From Thiobacillus denitrificans (lineage in GTDB: Bacteria > Pseudomonadota > Gammaproteobacteria > Burkholderiales > Thiobacillaceae): 33,622 nt of DNA. The notes under the pieces were generated by a model that had not been told where the DNA came from, did not search any database, and saw only the letters and a program-made list of their open reading frames with translations. Shown piece by piece: positions 16,099 through 23,175 of this stretch. Numbering within the stretch: position 1 is the first letter of the stretch; every line of letters begins with the position of its first letter. Location: the NCBI GenBank assembly GCA_002403375.1, contig DHHQ01000018.1, positions 95,298 through 128,919 on the forward strand, written 5' to 3'. Made by a program: the position numbers and the translations under genes.

Positions 16099-17115
16099 AT
16101 GAAGATCTATTACGACAAGGACGCCGACCTTTCCATCATCAAGAAGCTGAAGGTCGTCATCGTCGGTTACGGCTCGCAGGGCCACGCCCACGCCTGCAAC
16201 CTCAAGGACTCCGGCGTCGACGTCACCGTCGCACTGCGTCCGGGTTCGCCCTCGGTCAAGAAGGCCGAGAACGCCGGCCTCAAGGTCAAGAGCGTCCCCG
16301 AGGCGGTCGCCGCCGCCGACCTGGTGATGATCCTCACCCCCGACGAGTTCCAGTCGCGCCTCTACCGCGACGAGGTCGAGCCGAACATCAAGCAGGGCGC
16401 GACGCTGGCGTTCGCCCACGGCTTCTCGATCCACTACAACCAGATCGTGCCGCGCAAGGACCTCGACGTCATCATGATCGCGCCGAAGGCGCCGGGCCAT
16501 ACCGTCCGCAACGAATACACCAAGGGCGGCGGCATCCCCGACCTGATCGCCGTGTTCCAGGACGCGTCCGGCCGCGCGAAGGACACCGCGCTGTCGTACG
16601 CTTCCGCCATCGGCGGCGGCCGCACCGGCATCATCGAGACCACCTTCAAGGACGAGACCGAGACCGACCTGTTCGGCGAGCAGGCCGTGCTGTGCGGTGG
16701 CGCAGTCGAGCTGGTGAAGGCCGGCTTCGAGACCCTGACCGAAGCGGGCTACGCCCCCGAGATGGCCTACTTCGAGTGCCTGCACGAGCTGAAGCTGATC
16801 GTCGACCTGATGTACGAGGGCGGCATCGCCAACATGAACTACTCGATCTCCAACAACGCGGAATACGGCGAGTACGTGACCGGCGTCAAGGTCATCAACG
16901 AGCAGTCGCGCGCCGCGATGAAGGAGTGCCTCGCCAACATCCAGAACGGCGCCTACGCCAAGCGCTTCATCCTGGAAGGCCAGTCCAACTACCCCGAGAT
17001 GACCGCCTGGCGCCGCAACAACGCCGCGCACCAGATCGAGGTGGTGGGCGCCAAGCTGCGTTCCATGATGCCGTGGATCGCCGCCAACAAGCTGGTCGAC
17101 CAATCGAAGAACTAA
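16099..17115 (+). CDS. ilvC: Ketol-acid reductoisomerase (NADP+), class I
   Basis: 338 aa, the short class I form. It isomerises and reduces 2-acetolactate or 2-aceto-2-hydroxybutyrate to the dihydroxy acids. The N-terminal Rossmann domain has GYGSQGHAHACNLKDSGVDV and VALRPGSPS (Arg and Ser for NADPH specificity), then KAPGHTVRNEY. The C-terminal knotted domain carries the Mg2+ ligands in DETETDLFGEQAVLCGG and YECLHE-like helices. A Shine-Dalgarno sequence (CAGGAA) precedes the ATG. It is the third gene of the ilvBHC unit. No hairpin terminator follows, only the inverted heptamer array. Confidence 0.97.
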   Translation: MKIYYDKDADLSIIKKLKVVIVGYGSQGHAHACNLKDSGVDVTVALRPGSPSVKKAENAGLKVKSVPEAVAAADLVMILTPDEFQSRLYRDEVEPNIKQGATLAFAHGFSIHYNQIVPRKDLDVIMIAPKAPGHTVRNEYTKGGGIPDLIAVFQDASGRAKDTALSYASAIGGGRTGIIETTFKDETETDLFGEQAVLCGGAVELVKAGFETLTEAGYAPEMAYFECLHELKLIVDLMYEGGIANMNYSISNNAEYGEYVTGVKVINEQSRAAMKECLANIQNGAYAKRFILEGQSNYPEMTAWRRNNAAHQIEVVGAKLRSMMPWIAANKLVDQSKN

Positions 17116-17216
17116 GGGGTTAGGGGTCAGGAGTCAGGGATCAGGGGGTGTGCGGCTGCGCCGCGCCTCCTTTCTTTCCCTGGCCCCTGAATCCTGAACC
17201 CTGAACCCTGAACCCT
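17116..17216. repeat. Two inverted heptamer arrays between ilvC and psd
   Basis: The left array begins right after the ilvC stop codon: GGGGTTA, GGGGTCA, GGAGTCA, GGGATCA (17116-17143). The right array on the same strand is TGGCCCC, TGAATCC and TGAACCC three times (17181-17215), ending one base before the psd ATG. Left and right are roughly complementary, so the RNA could form a long imperfect hairpin around the GC-rich centre. The right array occupies the place where the psd Shine-Dalgarno sequence should be. Confidence 0.88.
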
Positions 17217-17843
17217 ATGAAGAATCCCCTCATCGCCCGCGAAGGCTGGCTCGTCCTGCTGGCGGCCCTCGTCGCGGCCCTCATCGCAACCTGGCTGGTC
17301 GGCTGGTGGTCGATTCCGTTCTGGATCTGGGCGGTCTTCGCGCTGCAGTTCTTTCGCGACCCGGCGCGCGTTCCGCCCCAGGACGCCGACGCGGTGATCG
17401 CGCCGGCGGATGGCCGCATCGTCGTGGTGGAAAAGGTGCGCGACGAATACCTCGATCGCGAGGCGCTGAAGATCAGCGTGTTCATGAACGTGTTCAACGT
17501 GCATTCGAACAAGAGCCCGGTCGACGGCGAGGTGAAGGGCGTCTGGTACACCCCGGGCAGCTTCGTCAACGCCGACCTCGACAAGGCGTCCACCGAAAAC
17601 GAGCGCAACGCGCTGCACATCGCGACGCCGCGCGGCGACGTCACCTGCGTGCAGATCGCCGGCCTGATCGCGCGCCGCATCCTGTGCTACGTGCGCGCCG
17701 GGGACAAGCTGGAACGCGGCCAGCGCTACGGCTTCATCCGCTTCGGTTCGCGGGTCGACGTCTACCTGCCGACCAGCGCGCGCCCCGAGGTCTCGATTGG
17801 CCAGAAAGTGACGGGCGGGCGTACCATACTGGCTCGCTGGTAA
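17217..17843 (+). CDS. psd: Phosphatidylserine decarboxylase, PSD-A type proenzyme
   Basis: 208 aa, the short PSD-A form. It decarboxylates phosphatidylserine to phosphatidylethanolamine at the inner membrane. An N-terminal hydrophobic anchor (residues 10-45) is followed by FFRDPAR, IAPADGRIVVVE, NVFNVHSNKSPVDG and the self-cleavage site RFGSRVDVYLP, where Gly177-Ser178 is cut and the Ser becomes the pyruvoyl group. The start codon sits directly against a heptamer array (CCCTGAACCCT then ATG), so no Shine-Dalgarno sequence exists; the MKNPLIAREGW start nevertheless fits the family. pssA follows after 12 bases, pairing consecutive pathway steps. Confidence 0.95.
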   Translation: MKNPLIAREGWLVLLAALVAALIATWLVGWWSIPFWIWAVFALQFFRDPARVPPQDADAVIAPADGRIVVVEKVRDEYLDREALKISVFMNVFNVHSNKSPVDGEVKGVWYTPGSFVNADLDKASTENERNALHIATPRGDVTCVQIAGLIARRILCYVRAGDKLERGQRYGFIRFGSRVDVYLPTSARPEVSIGQKVTGGRTILARW

Positions 17844-17855
17844 ACCCCGACGCCG

Positions 17856-18650
17856 ATGCCCCACTTCATGCGGAGAAGTACCGACCAGGAGCGCCCGCGG
17901 ATGCGTGATCGCGGGATCTACCTGCTGCCCAACCTGTTCACCACCGGCGCGCTGTTCGCCGGCTTCTACGCCATCGTCATGGCGATGAACGAGCGTTTCG
18001 AGGCGGCGGCCGTGGCGATCTTCATCGCCATGGTTCTCGACGGACTCGACGGCCGCGTCGCGCGCATGACGCACACGCAGAGCGCGTTCGGTGCCGAGTT
18101 CGACAGCCTTTCCGACATGGTGTCGTTCGGCGTCGCCCCGGCGCTGGTGATCTACGAGTTCGCCCTGCAGGACATGGGCAAGCTCGGCTGGATCGCCGCG
18201 TTCGTCTACTGCGCAGGCGCCGCGCTGCGGCTCGCCCGCTTCAATACCCAGCTCGACGTCGTCACCGACAAGCGCTTCTTCCAGGGCCTGCCGAGCCCGG
18301 CGGCCGCCGCGCTGGTCGCCGGCTTCGTGTGGGTGATGGTCGAGTACGGCGTGGACGGCTACGAGGTGCGCTGGCTGGCCACGGTGGTCGCGCTGTTCGG
18401 CGGCCTCACCATGGTCAGCAATTTCCGCTACTACAGCGGCAAGGAAATCAACCTCAGGAAGAGCGTGCCCTTCTTCGTGATCCTGCTGGTGGTGCTCGCC
18501 TTCATCCTGGTGTCGACCAGCCCGCCCGAGGTGCTGTTCGGCGTGTTCGTGCTCTACGGCCTGTCCGGCTACGTCGATTCGGTGTTGCTGCTGACCGGCC
18601 GCCGCAAGCGTGCCCACCCGGCGCCCCCCTTGCACGACGAGCAGAAATAG
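17856..18650 (+). CDS. pssA: CDP-diacylglycerol-serine O-phosphatidyltransferase
   Basis: 264 aa, membrane-embedded type II PssA. It makes phosphatidylserine from CDP-diacylglycerol and serine, the substrate of the upstream Psd. It has the CDP-alcohol phosphatidyltransferase motif DGLDGRVARMTHTQSAFG...FDSLSDMVSFG and about eight hydrophobic helices. The start at 17856 keeps a short basic N-terminus (MPHFMRRSTDQERP); a second ATG at 17901 (MRDRGIYLLPN) has a better ribosome-binding site (AGGAG, 9 bases away) and cannot be excluded. Confidence 0.95.
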   Translation: MPHFMRRSTDQERPRMRDRGIYLLPNLFTTGALFAGFYAIVMAMNERFEAAAVAIFIAMVLDGLDGRVARMTHTQSAFGAEFDSLSDMVSFGVAPALVIYEFALQDMGKLGWIAAFVYCAGAALRLARFNTQLDVVTDKRFFQGLPSPAAAALVAGFVWVMVEYGVDGYEVRWLATVVALFGGLTMVSNFRYYSGKEINLRKSVPFFVILLVVLAFILVSTSPPEVLFGVFVLYGLSGYVDSVLLLTGRRKRAHPAPPLHDEQK

Positions 18651-18657
18651 ATAGAAT

Positions 18658-18672
18658 TTAGACTATGTCTAA
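18658..18672. promoter_or_regulatory. Perfect 15-bp dyad (TTAGAC-TAT-GTCTAA), possible operator
   Basis: It begins 8 bases after the pssA stop and contains the ATG of the small Leu-rich ORF in its centre. The arms are perfect 6-bp inverted repeats and AT-rich compared with the surroundings, as expected of a dimeric repressor site. I cannot assign a regulator. Confidence 0.4.
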
Positions 18673-18754
18673 TTGGTCGCACCCGTCCTTCCTCCTCTGC
18701 CTGTCGAGCGTCCTGTTCGGCAGCCTGCTGCTGCGCTCCGCGCGCGCAAACTGA
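18665..18754 (+). CDS. Putative 29-codon leucine-rich leader peptide before leuA
   Basis: A short frame ATG to TGA encoding MSNWSHPSFLLCLSSVLFG followed by SLLLRSARAN. Seven of 29 codons are leucine, including LL and LLL runs, suggesting a leucine attenuation leader. After it come a C-rich stretch (18756-18780) and a hairpin TGCCGC/GCGGCA (18783-18802). Against this, there is no Shine-Dalgarno sequence, no T-run terminator, and a perfect -10 box closer to leuA would bypass it. It could equally be a chance frame or a small membrane peptide. Confidence 0.3.
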   Translation: MSNWSHPSFLLCLSSVLFGSLLLRSARAN

Positions 18755-18808
18755 ACCCCCTCCCCCCGAGCAGTACCCCCGTGCCGCGAGCCGCCTGCGG
18801 CAGACCGA

Positions 18809-18814
18809 TATAAT
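18809..18814 (+). promoter_or_regulatory. Candidate -10 box of the leuA promoter
   Basis: A perfect TATAAT, 52 bases before the leuA ATG, with no recognisable -35 at 16-18 bases upstream. It may need an activator or be aided by the upstream hairpin region. Confidence 0.45.
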
Positions 18815-18866
18815 GCGTCGGCATGCCGCGCCCGAGCGCGACGCCGACCCAACATGGAGCCTAGCC

Positions 18867-20402
18867 ATGAACGACCGTTTGTACATTTTCGATACCACCT
18901 TGCGCGACGGCGAGCAGAGTCCCGGCGCGTCGATGACGCGCGACGAGAAGCTGCGGATCGCGCGCCAGCTCGAGAAGCTCGGCGTCGACGTGATCGAGGC
19001 CGGCTTCGCCGCGGCGAGCCCGGGTGACGCCGAGGCGATCCGCGCCATCGCCGAGACGATCCAGGAGTCGACCATCTGTTCGCTGGCGCGAGCCAACGAG
19101 CGCGACATCCGTGCCGCCGGCGGCGCGATCGAGCCGGCCCGCCGCGGCCGCATCCACACCTTCATCGCGACCAGCCCGATCCACATGGAGAAGAAGCTGC
19201 GCATGCAGCCCGACCAGGTGGTCGAGGCGGCGATCAAGGCGGTCAGGCTCGCGCTCGAATACACCGACGACGTCGAGTTCTCCGCCGAGGACGCGGTGCG
19301 CTCCGACATGGACTTCCTGGTGCGCATCTTCGACGAGGTGATCAAGGCCGGCGCGAAGACCATCAACGTCCCCGACACCGTCGGCTACTCGATCCCCGCC
19401 CTGTGGGGCGAGCGCATGAAGGAGCTGATCGCGCGCGTGCCGAATTCCGACAAGGTGATCTGGTCGACCCACTGCCACAACGACCTCGGCATGGCGGTCG
19501 CCAACTCGCTCGCCGCGGTGATGAACGGCGCGCGGCAGGTCGAGTGCACCATCAACGGGCTCGGCGAACGCGCCGGCAACGCCTCGCTCGAGGAGATCGT
19601 GATGGCGGTTCGCACGCGCAAGGACGTGTTCCACTGCGACACCCGCATCGACACCACGCAGATCGTGCCGGCGTCGAAGCTCGTCTCGACGATCACCGGC
19701 TATCCGGTGCAGCCGAACAAGGCCATCGTCGGCGCCAACGCCTTCGCGCACGAATCCGGCATCCACCAGGACGGCGTGCTCAAGCACCGCGAGACCTACG
19801 AGATCATGCGCGCCGAGGACGTCGGCTGGAACGCCAACCGGCTCACGCTCGGCAAGCTCTCCGGCCGCAACGCCTTCAAGACCAAGCTGGCCGAGCTCGG
19901 CATCGTGCTCGACAGCGAGGAGGCGCTCAACACCGCGTTCGCCCGCTTCAAGGACCTCGCCGACAAAAAGCGCGAGATCTTCGACGAGGACCTGCAGGCG
20001 CTGGTCTCCGACGAGGGCTACGCGACCGAGCACGAGCGCTACAAGCTGGTGTCGCTGAAGGTCTGCTCCGAGACCGGCGAGGTGCCGCACGCCAGGATGG
20101 CGTTCACCGACGACGGCGTCGAGAAGCACGCCGAGGGCGACGGTTCCGGGCCGGTCGACGCCACCTTCAAGGCGCTCGAATCCGAGGTCGGCAGCGGCGC
20201 CAACCTGCTGCTGTATTCGGTCAACAACATCACCAGCGGCACCGACGCGCAGGGCGAAGTGACCGTGCGGCTGGCGCTCGACGGCCGCGTGGTGAACGGG
20301 CAGGGGGCCGATACCGACATCGTCATCGCGTCGGCCAAGGCCTACCTGCACGCGCTCAACAAGCTGCACAGCAAGCGCGAGCGCGCGCACCCGCAGGTGT
20401 AG
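18867..20402 (+). CDS. leuA: 2-isopropylmalate synthase
   Basis: 511 aa, LeuA type 1. It condenses acetyl-CoA with 2-oxoisovalerate, the committed step of leucine synthesis. The TIM-barrel domain has FDTTLRDGEQSPG at residue 8, the metal ligands His202 and His204 in THCHNDLGMAVANS, and GLGERAGNASLEE. FAHESGIHQDG follows, and then the C-terminal regulatory domain (from about residue 390) that binds leucine. Both the ATG at 18867 and an in-frame ATG at 18813 are open; the later one starts the family alignment and fits the -10 box. It is close to ilvBHC, whose product 2-oxoisovalerate is its substrate. A strong terminator follows. Confidence 0.97.
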   Translation: MNDRLYIFDTTLRDGEQSPGASMTRDEKLRIARQLEKLGVDVIEAGFAAASPGDAEAIRAIAETIQESTICSLARANERDIRAAGGAIEPARRGRIHTFIATSPIHMEKKLRMQPDQVVEAAIKAVRLALEYTDDVEFSAEDAVRSDMDFLVRIFDEVIKAGAKTINVPDTVGYSIPALWGERMKELIARVPNSDKVIWSTHCHNDLGMAVANSLAAVMNGARQVECTINGLGERAGNASLEEIVMAVRTRKDVFHCDTRIDTTQIVPASKLVSTITGYPVQPNKAIVGANAFAHESGIHQDGVLKHRETYEIMRAEDVGWNANRLTLGKLSGRNAFKTKLAELGIVLDSEEALNTAFARFKDLADKKREIFDEDLQALVSDEGYATEHERYKLVSLKVCSETGEVPHARMAFTDDGVEKHAEGDGSGPVDATFKALESEVGSGANLLLYSVNNITSGTDAQGEVTVRLALDGRVVNGQGADTDIVIASAKAYLHALNKLHSKRERAHPQV

Positions 20403-20426
20403 GTCTTTTGCTCTGCAGGGGACGTG

Positions 20427-20458
20427 AAATGGGGGAAGCCTGGCTTCCCCCATTTTTT
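20427..20458 (+). terminator. Intrinsic terminator of leuA
   Basis: 13-bp perfect stem AAATGGGGGAAGC/GCTTCCCCCATTT with loop CTG and a run of T to 20458, 25 bases past the stop codon. Confidence 0.95.
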
Positions 20459-20553
20459 CGCGCGCGGTTCTGGGTTCAGGAACCGACGACGTTGCGGAAG
20501 GGCGGCGAAGGCGGGATCACAGGCTTTCCTTCGCGGATGGAGGGAGAGGGCCT

Positions 20554-20985
20554 CTACCGCGCCTGCCGCGACGGCGCGCTGAGCTTGGCGTAGTAGATCG
20601 CGGCGAAGAAGAAGACCACCGACAGCACCACCTCGGCGCCGGCGAGCCAGGCGGACAGGCCCTGGTCCGACCAGGCGCGCACCACGCCCTCGCTGAAGTA
20701 GGCCAGCACCAGCATCGGCGACCACTGGTAGGTGTAGCGGCGGCCCTTGAGGACGCCCATCAGCGGCGCCAGCAGCGGCAGCGCCTTCAGCACCAGCCAG
20801 GAGCCGCCCGGACGGATCGGCGCGAGCCAGAGCTCCCACGCGACGCACAGGAAGATCAGCGCGATCAGGCTCGCGCTCGCGACGTGCTGCAGGACGAAGG
20901 TCATGACGAGATCGCCATCCGATGCCCCCTGCGCGGTCGCTGCGCCCTCGCTCCCGCTCCGCGGGTCCTTCGCCGGGTGGCTCAT
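20554..20985 (-). CDS. DUF2069 family membrane protein
   Basis: 143 aa from the ATG at 20985, or 116 aa from the ATG at 20904 (MTFVLQHVAS). About four hydrophobic helices follow the second start; the stretch GGSWLVLKALPLLAPLMGVLKGRRYTYQW matches DUF2069, a family of small inner-membrane proteins often found beside wrbA. The first 27 residues (MSHPAKDPRSGSEG...) are hydrophilic and encoded by the third, diverged copy of the 110-bp tandem repeat, so they may be an acquired extension and the real start may be 20904. The 20985 ATG overlaps the stop of the preceding mini-ORF (ATGA). Confidence 0.8.
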   Translation of the reverse strand: MSHPAKDPRSGSEGAATAQGASDGDLVMTFVLQHVASASLIALIFLCVAWELWLAPIRPGGSWLVLKALPLLAPLMGVLKGRRYTYQWSPMLVLAYFSEGVVRAWSDQGLSAWLAGAEVVLSVVFFFAAIYYAKLSAPSRQAR

Positions 20986-21095
20986 GCGCTCGGCCTCACA
21001 GTGGCTTCCATTCGGGTCGCGTGTCTCATGTCGGCCTCCGCAGGATTCGCCTGACCGTCGATCCCGCTGCGCGGGTCCCTCGCCGAGTGGCTCAT
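20982..21095 (-). CDS. Repeat-encoded mini-ORF, copy 2
   Basis: 37 codons, beginning MSHSARDPRSGIDGQANPAE and ending TVRPSA. Its ATG overlaps the stop of copy 1 and its stop overlaps the ATG of the DUF2069 gene, both as ATGA. No domain. Probably a coupling relay or repeat debris rather than a functional peptide. Confidence 0.3.
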   Translation of the reverse strand: MSHSARDPRSGIDGQANPAEADMRHATRMEATVRPSA

Positions 21096-21205
21096 GCGCT
21101 CGGCCTCCGTGAGATAGCACATTGACCCGATGTCAGCATGTCGGCCTCCGCAGCATTCGCCTGGTCGTCGATCCCGCTGCGCGGGTCCCTCGCCGAGTGG
21201 CTCAT
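21092..21205 (-). CDS. Repeat-encoded mini-ORF, copy 1
   Basis: 37 codons, beginning MSHSARDPRSGIDDQANAAE and ending SRRPSA. Its ATG overlaps the wrbA stop codon as ATGA. The first 22 residues differ from copy 2 at two positions (Asp/Gly14, Ala/Pro18), while the second half differs completely yet keeps the length and the final PSA-stop. Confidence 0.3.
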   Translation of the reverse strand: MSHSARDPRSGIDDQANAAEADMLTSGQCAISRRPSA

Positions 21206-21795
21206 GCTGCCAGCTTCAAAGCGGTTTCGGCGAGGCGCTTGCCGAGCGCGATGCACAGCGCGCGCTCGTCGTCGGTGAGCGGCTTGTCGTCGGCGGCACC
21301 GGCCCAGTGGCTGGCACCGTAGGGGGTGCCGCCGCTCGCGGTGGTGTTCACTTCGGCGAGCGTGTAGGGCAGGCCGACGATCAGCATGCCGTGGTGCAAG
21401 AGCGGCAGCATCATGCTGACGAGCGTGGTCTCCTGGCCGCCGTGCAGGCTCGCGGTCGAGGTGAACACGGCGGCCGGCTTGCCGGCCAGCGTCCCTTTCG
21501 CCCACAGCGCGCCGGTGGTGTCGAGGAAGTGTTTCAGCGGCGCCGCCATGTTGCCGAAGCGGGTCGGCGAGCCGAGGACCAAACCGGCGCACTGCTCGAG
21601 GTCGGCCAGCTCGACGTAGGGCGCGCCTTCGTCGGGGACCGGCGGCTCCGCCACCTGGGTGCGCGGCGCGACCGGCGGCACGGTGCGCAGCCGCGCGCTG
21701 GCGCCGGGCACCTGGTTGACGCCGCGCGCGACCAGGTGCGCCATCTCGCGCACCGCGCCGCCGGCGCTGTAATACAGGACAAGAATCTCGTTCAT
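21202..21795 (-). CDS. wrbA: NAD(P)H:quinone oxidoreductase, WrbA family flavoprotein
   Basis: 197 aa, the usual WrbA length. It has a flavodoxin-like fold with FMN-binding loops: YYSAGGAVREMA near residue 8, GSPTRFGNMAAPLKHFLDTTGALW near 74, and STASLHGGQETTL, followed by the C-terminal SGGTPYGASHWAG. It reduces quinones by two electrons and is usually part of oxidative-stress protection. The stop codon starts the chain of ATGA-coupled mini-ORFs leading into the DUF2069 gene. purU is 37 bases upstream on the same strand. Confidence 0.93.
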   Translation of the reverse strand: MNEILVLYYSAGGAVREMAHLVARGVNQVPGASARLRTVPPVAPRTQVAEPPVPDEGAPYVELADLEQCAGLVLGSPTRFGNMAAPLKHFLDTTGALWAKGTLAGKPAAVFTSTASLHGGQETTLVSMMLPLLHHGMLIVGLPYTLAEVNTTASGGTPYGASHWAGAADDKPLTDDERALCIALGKRLAETALKLAA

Positions 21796-21832
21796 GGCTG
21801 TTCGCTGGGAATAAGGGGAATAGGGCGTGCGA

Positions 21833-22687
21833 TCAGTCGAACACGACCGTCTTGTTGGCGTAGACCAGCACGCGGTTGTCGAGGTGCCACTTCACCGCGC
21901 GCGACAGCACCACCTTCTCGAGGTCGGCCCCCTTGGTGATGAGGTCGTCGAGGTGGTCGCGGTGCGAGATGCGCGCCACGTCCTGCTCGATGATCGGGCC
22001 GTCGTCGAGCGTCTCGGTGACGTAGTGCGCGGTCGCGCCGATCAGCTTCACCCCGCGCTCGAACGCGCGGTGGTAGGGCTTGGCGCCGTGGAACGCGGGC
22101 AGGAAGGAATGGTGGATGTTGATGATGCGGTTGGGGAAGTGGCGGATGAACTCGGGCGACAGCACCTGCATGTAGCGCGCCAGCACGATGAAGTCGATCT
22201 TCTGGTCGCGCAGGATCGCCAGCTGCATCTGCTCGGCCTCGTGCTTCGCGTCCTTGTGCACCGCCAGGTGCTGGTAGGGCACGCGGTAGGCGTCGGCCAG
22301 CCAGCGCGTGTCCTCGTGGTTGCTGAGGATGATCGGCAGCTCGCAGTGCAGTTCGCCGCTCTGGTAGCGGTAGAGCAGGTCGGCGAGGCAGTGGTCGAAC
22401 TTCGAGACGAACACCGCCATGCGCGGCTTGCGGCTCGATTCGGCGAGCCGCCAGGTCATGTCGAAGCGCTCGGCGATCGGCGCGAAGGCGGTCGCGAAGT
22501 CGGCCGGATCGAGGTCGAAGCCTGCCAGATCCCACTCCACCCGCATCAGGAACAGCCCGAGCTCGGCGTCCTGGTGCTGGTCGGCGTGCAGGATGTTGGC
22601 GTCGTGCCTGAGCAGGAAGTCGGCGATGGCTGCGACCAGCCCCTTCTGGTCGGGGCAGGACAGCAGCAGAACGGCGGTGTGGCGCAT
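21833..22687 (-). CDS. purU: Formyltetrahydrofolate deformylase
   Basis: 284 aa. An N-terminal ACT domain (VLLLSCPDQKGLVAAIADFL) is followed by the formyl-transferase domain: RMAVFVSKFDHCLADLLYR, the NIHHSFLPAFHGAKPYHRA loop with catalytic Asn and His, and HYVTETLDDGPII with the catalytic Asp. It releases formate from 10-formyl-THF, balancing one-carbon units and supplying formate for PurT in purine synthesis; ACT ligands in E. coli are glycine and methionine. The frame is open upstream to 23008, but the family begins at MRHTAVLLLSC. It is divergent from nrdA. A plausible -10 (TATGAT, minus strand 22729-22724) precedes it. Confidence 0.95.
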   Translation of the reverse strand: MRHTAVLLLSCPDQKGLVAAIADFLLRHDANILHADQHQDAELGLFLMRVEWDLAGFDLDPADFATAFAPIAERFDMTWRLAESSRKPRMAVFVSKFDHCLADLLYRYQSGELHCELPIILSNHEDTRWLADAYRVPYQHLAVHKDAKHEAEQMQLAILRDQKIDFIVLARYMQVLSPEFIRHFPNRIINIHHSFLPAFHGAKPYHRAFERGVKLIGATAHYVTETLDDGPIIEQDVARISHRDHLDDLITKGADLEKVVLSRAVKWHLDNRVLVYANKTVVFD

Positions 22688-23014
22688 GGCGGTTCCCGGC
22701 GGTCCGGGACGGGTTTTTGCGCAATCATAACCAAAAATCCCCTGCTCATCCCGAGGAAACCTGGCGCGGACGCCCGCAGCGGCGCCGTGCGCACAAAGAT
22801 TCAGCAGTCGCGGCGCGCCGCGCCGCGTATCGGTACATGCGGAAAAACTAATTTTCCACGCACACATCGGCCTGCCCGGGCGTTTCCGGGCGCAAACCCG
22901 CATCCAGCCGTGGTATTGGTCAAATTTTGGGCGCCATCCGGGCGGATCGCCTTGATTTGCCGTGGGGTTTTCGCGGATGCCTGCGCGCGACACGAGGAAT
23001 TCTCGCAAACCTGG
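22688..23014. other. Gene-free upstream part of the purU-nrdA intergenic region
   Basis: I see no gene, RNA or repeat here apart from the purU 5' leader and its possible -10 box near 22724. GC-rich palindromic stretches (GCGGCGCGCCGCGCCGC near 22813) occur but have no T run. The recognisable nrdA control elements begin at 23015. Confidence 0.5.
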
Positions 23015-23042
23015 TTGACATGCCCGATGGCGAACCTAGAAT
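23015..23042 (+). promoter_or_regulatory. nrdA sigma70 promoter
   Basis: TTGACA (23015-23020, perfect), a 16-base spacer and TAGAAT (23037-23042, one mismatch) predict a start near 23049 and a leader of about 127 bases. It is the strongest promoter-like match in the window. Confidence 0.75.
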
Positions 23043-23080
23043 TTGTACTTGTCTCCCGGCCGCACCACAACATGTTGTGA
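23033..23080 (+). promoter_or_regulatory. Tandem candidate NrdR boxes at the nrdA promoter
   Basis: Box 2 (23065-23080, CCACAACATGTTGTGA) contains a perfect 14-bp palindrome and matches 12 of 16 positions of the NrdR consensus acaCwAtATaTwGtgt as I recall it. A weaker box 1 (23033-23048, 9 of 16) overlaps the -10 and is spaced 32 bp from box 2, three helical turns, as in known NrdR targets. NrdR represses ribonucleotide reductase genes when dATP is abundant. Confidence 0.55.
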
Positions 23081-23129
23081 ATAACCGTGTGCACGGGAGT
23101 TGGGCAGCTTGTGGATAAGTTGTGGATCA
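23076..23129 (-). promoter_or_regulatory. Cluster of three DnaA boxes upstream of nrdA
   Basis: Read on the minus strand: TTATTCACA (23084-23076), TTATCCACA (23118-23110, the perfect strong box) and TGATCCACA (23129-23121), all in the same orientation within 54 bp. The E. coli nrdAB promoter is regulated by DnaA through similar boxes. Here the boxes lie in the predicted transcribed leader, so binding would be expected to repress or to time expression. Confidence 0.6.
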
Positions 23130-23175
23130 CACCGCTGCCCGGTTTATCGTCATACCCCACCAAGGAGCCCCGTAG

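Larger units (their letters stand above)
20950..21205. repeat. 110-bp tandem repeat with internal palindrome, about 2.3 copies
   Basis: The block CCGCTGCGCGGGTCC-CTCGCCGAGTGGCTCATG ends at 21205, 21095 and, diverged, 20985, giving a period of exactly 110 bp twice. Copies 1 and 2 are also similar further on (GGCCTCCGCAG.ATTCGCCTG..CGTCGATC). Each holds a GC dyad CCCGC-TGC-GCGGG. On the minus strand each unit begins ATGAGCCAC, and the last codons of the unit before it supply an overlapping TGA. Confidence 0.9.

Noticed and set aside
22688..23008. N-terminal extension of purU
   Set aside because: The sequence is unlike any PurU and overlaps the divergent nrdA control region.
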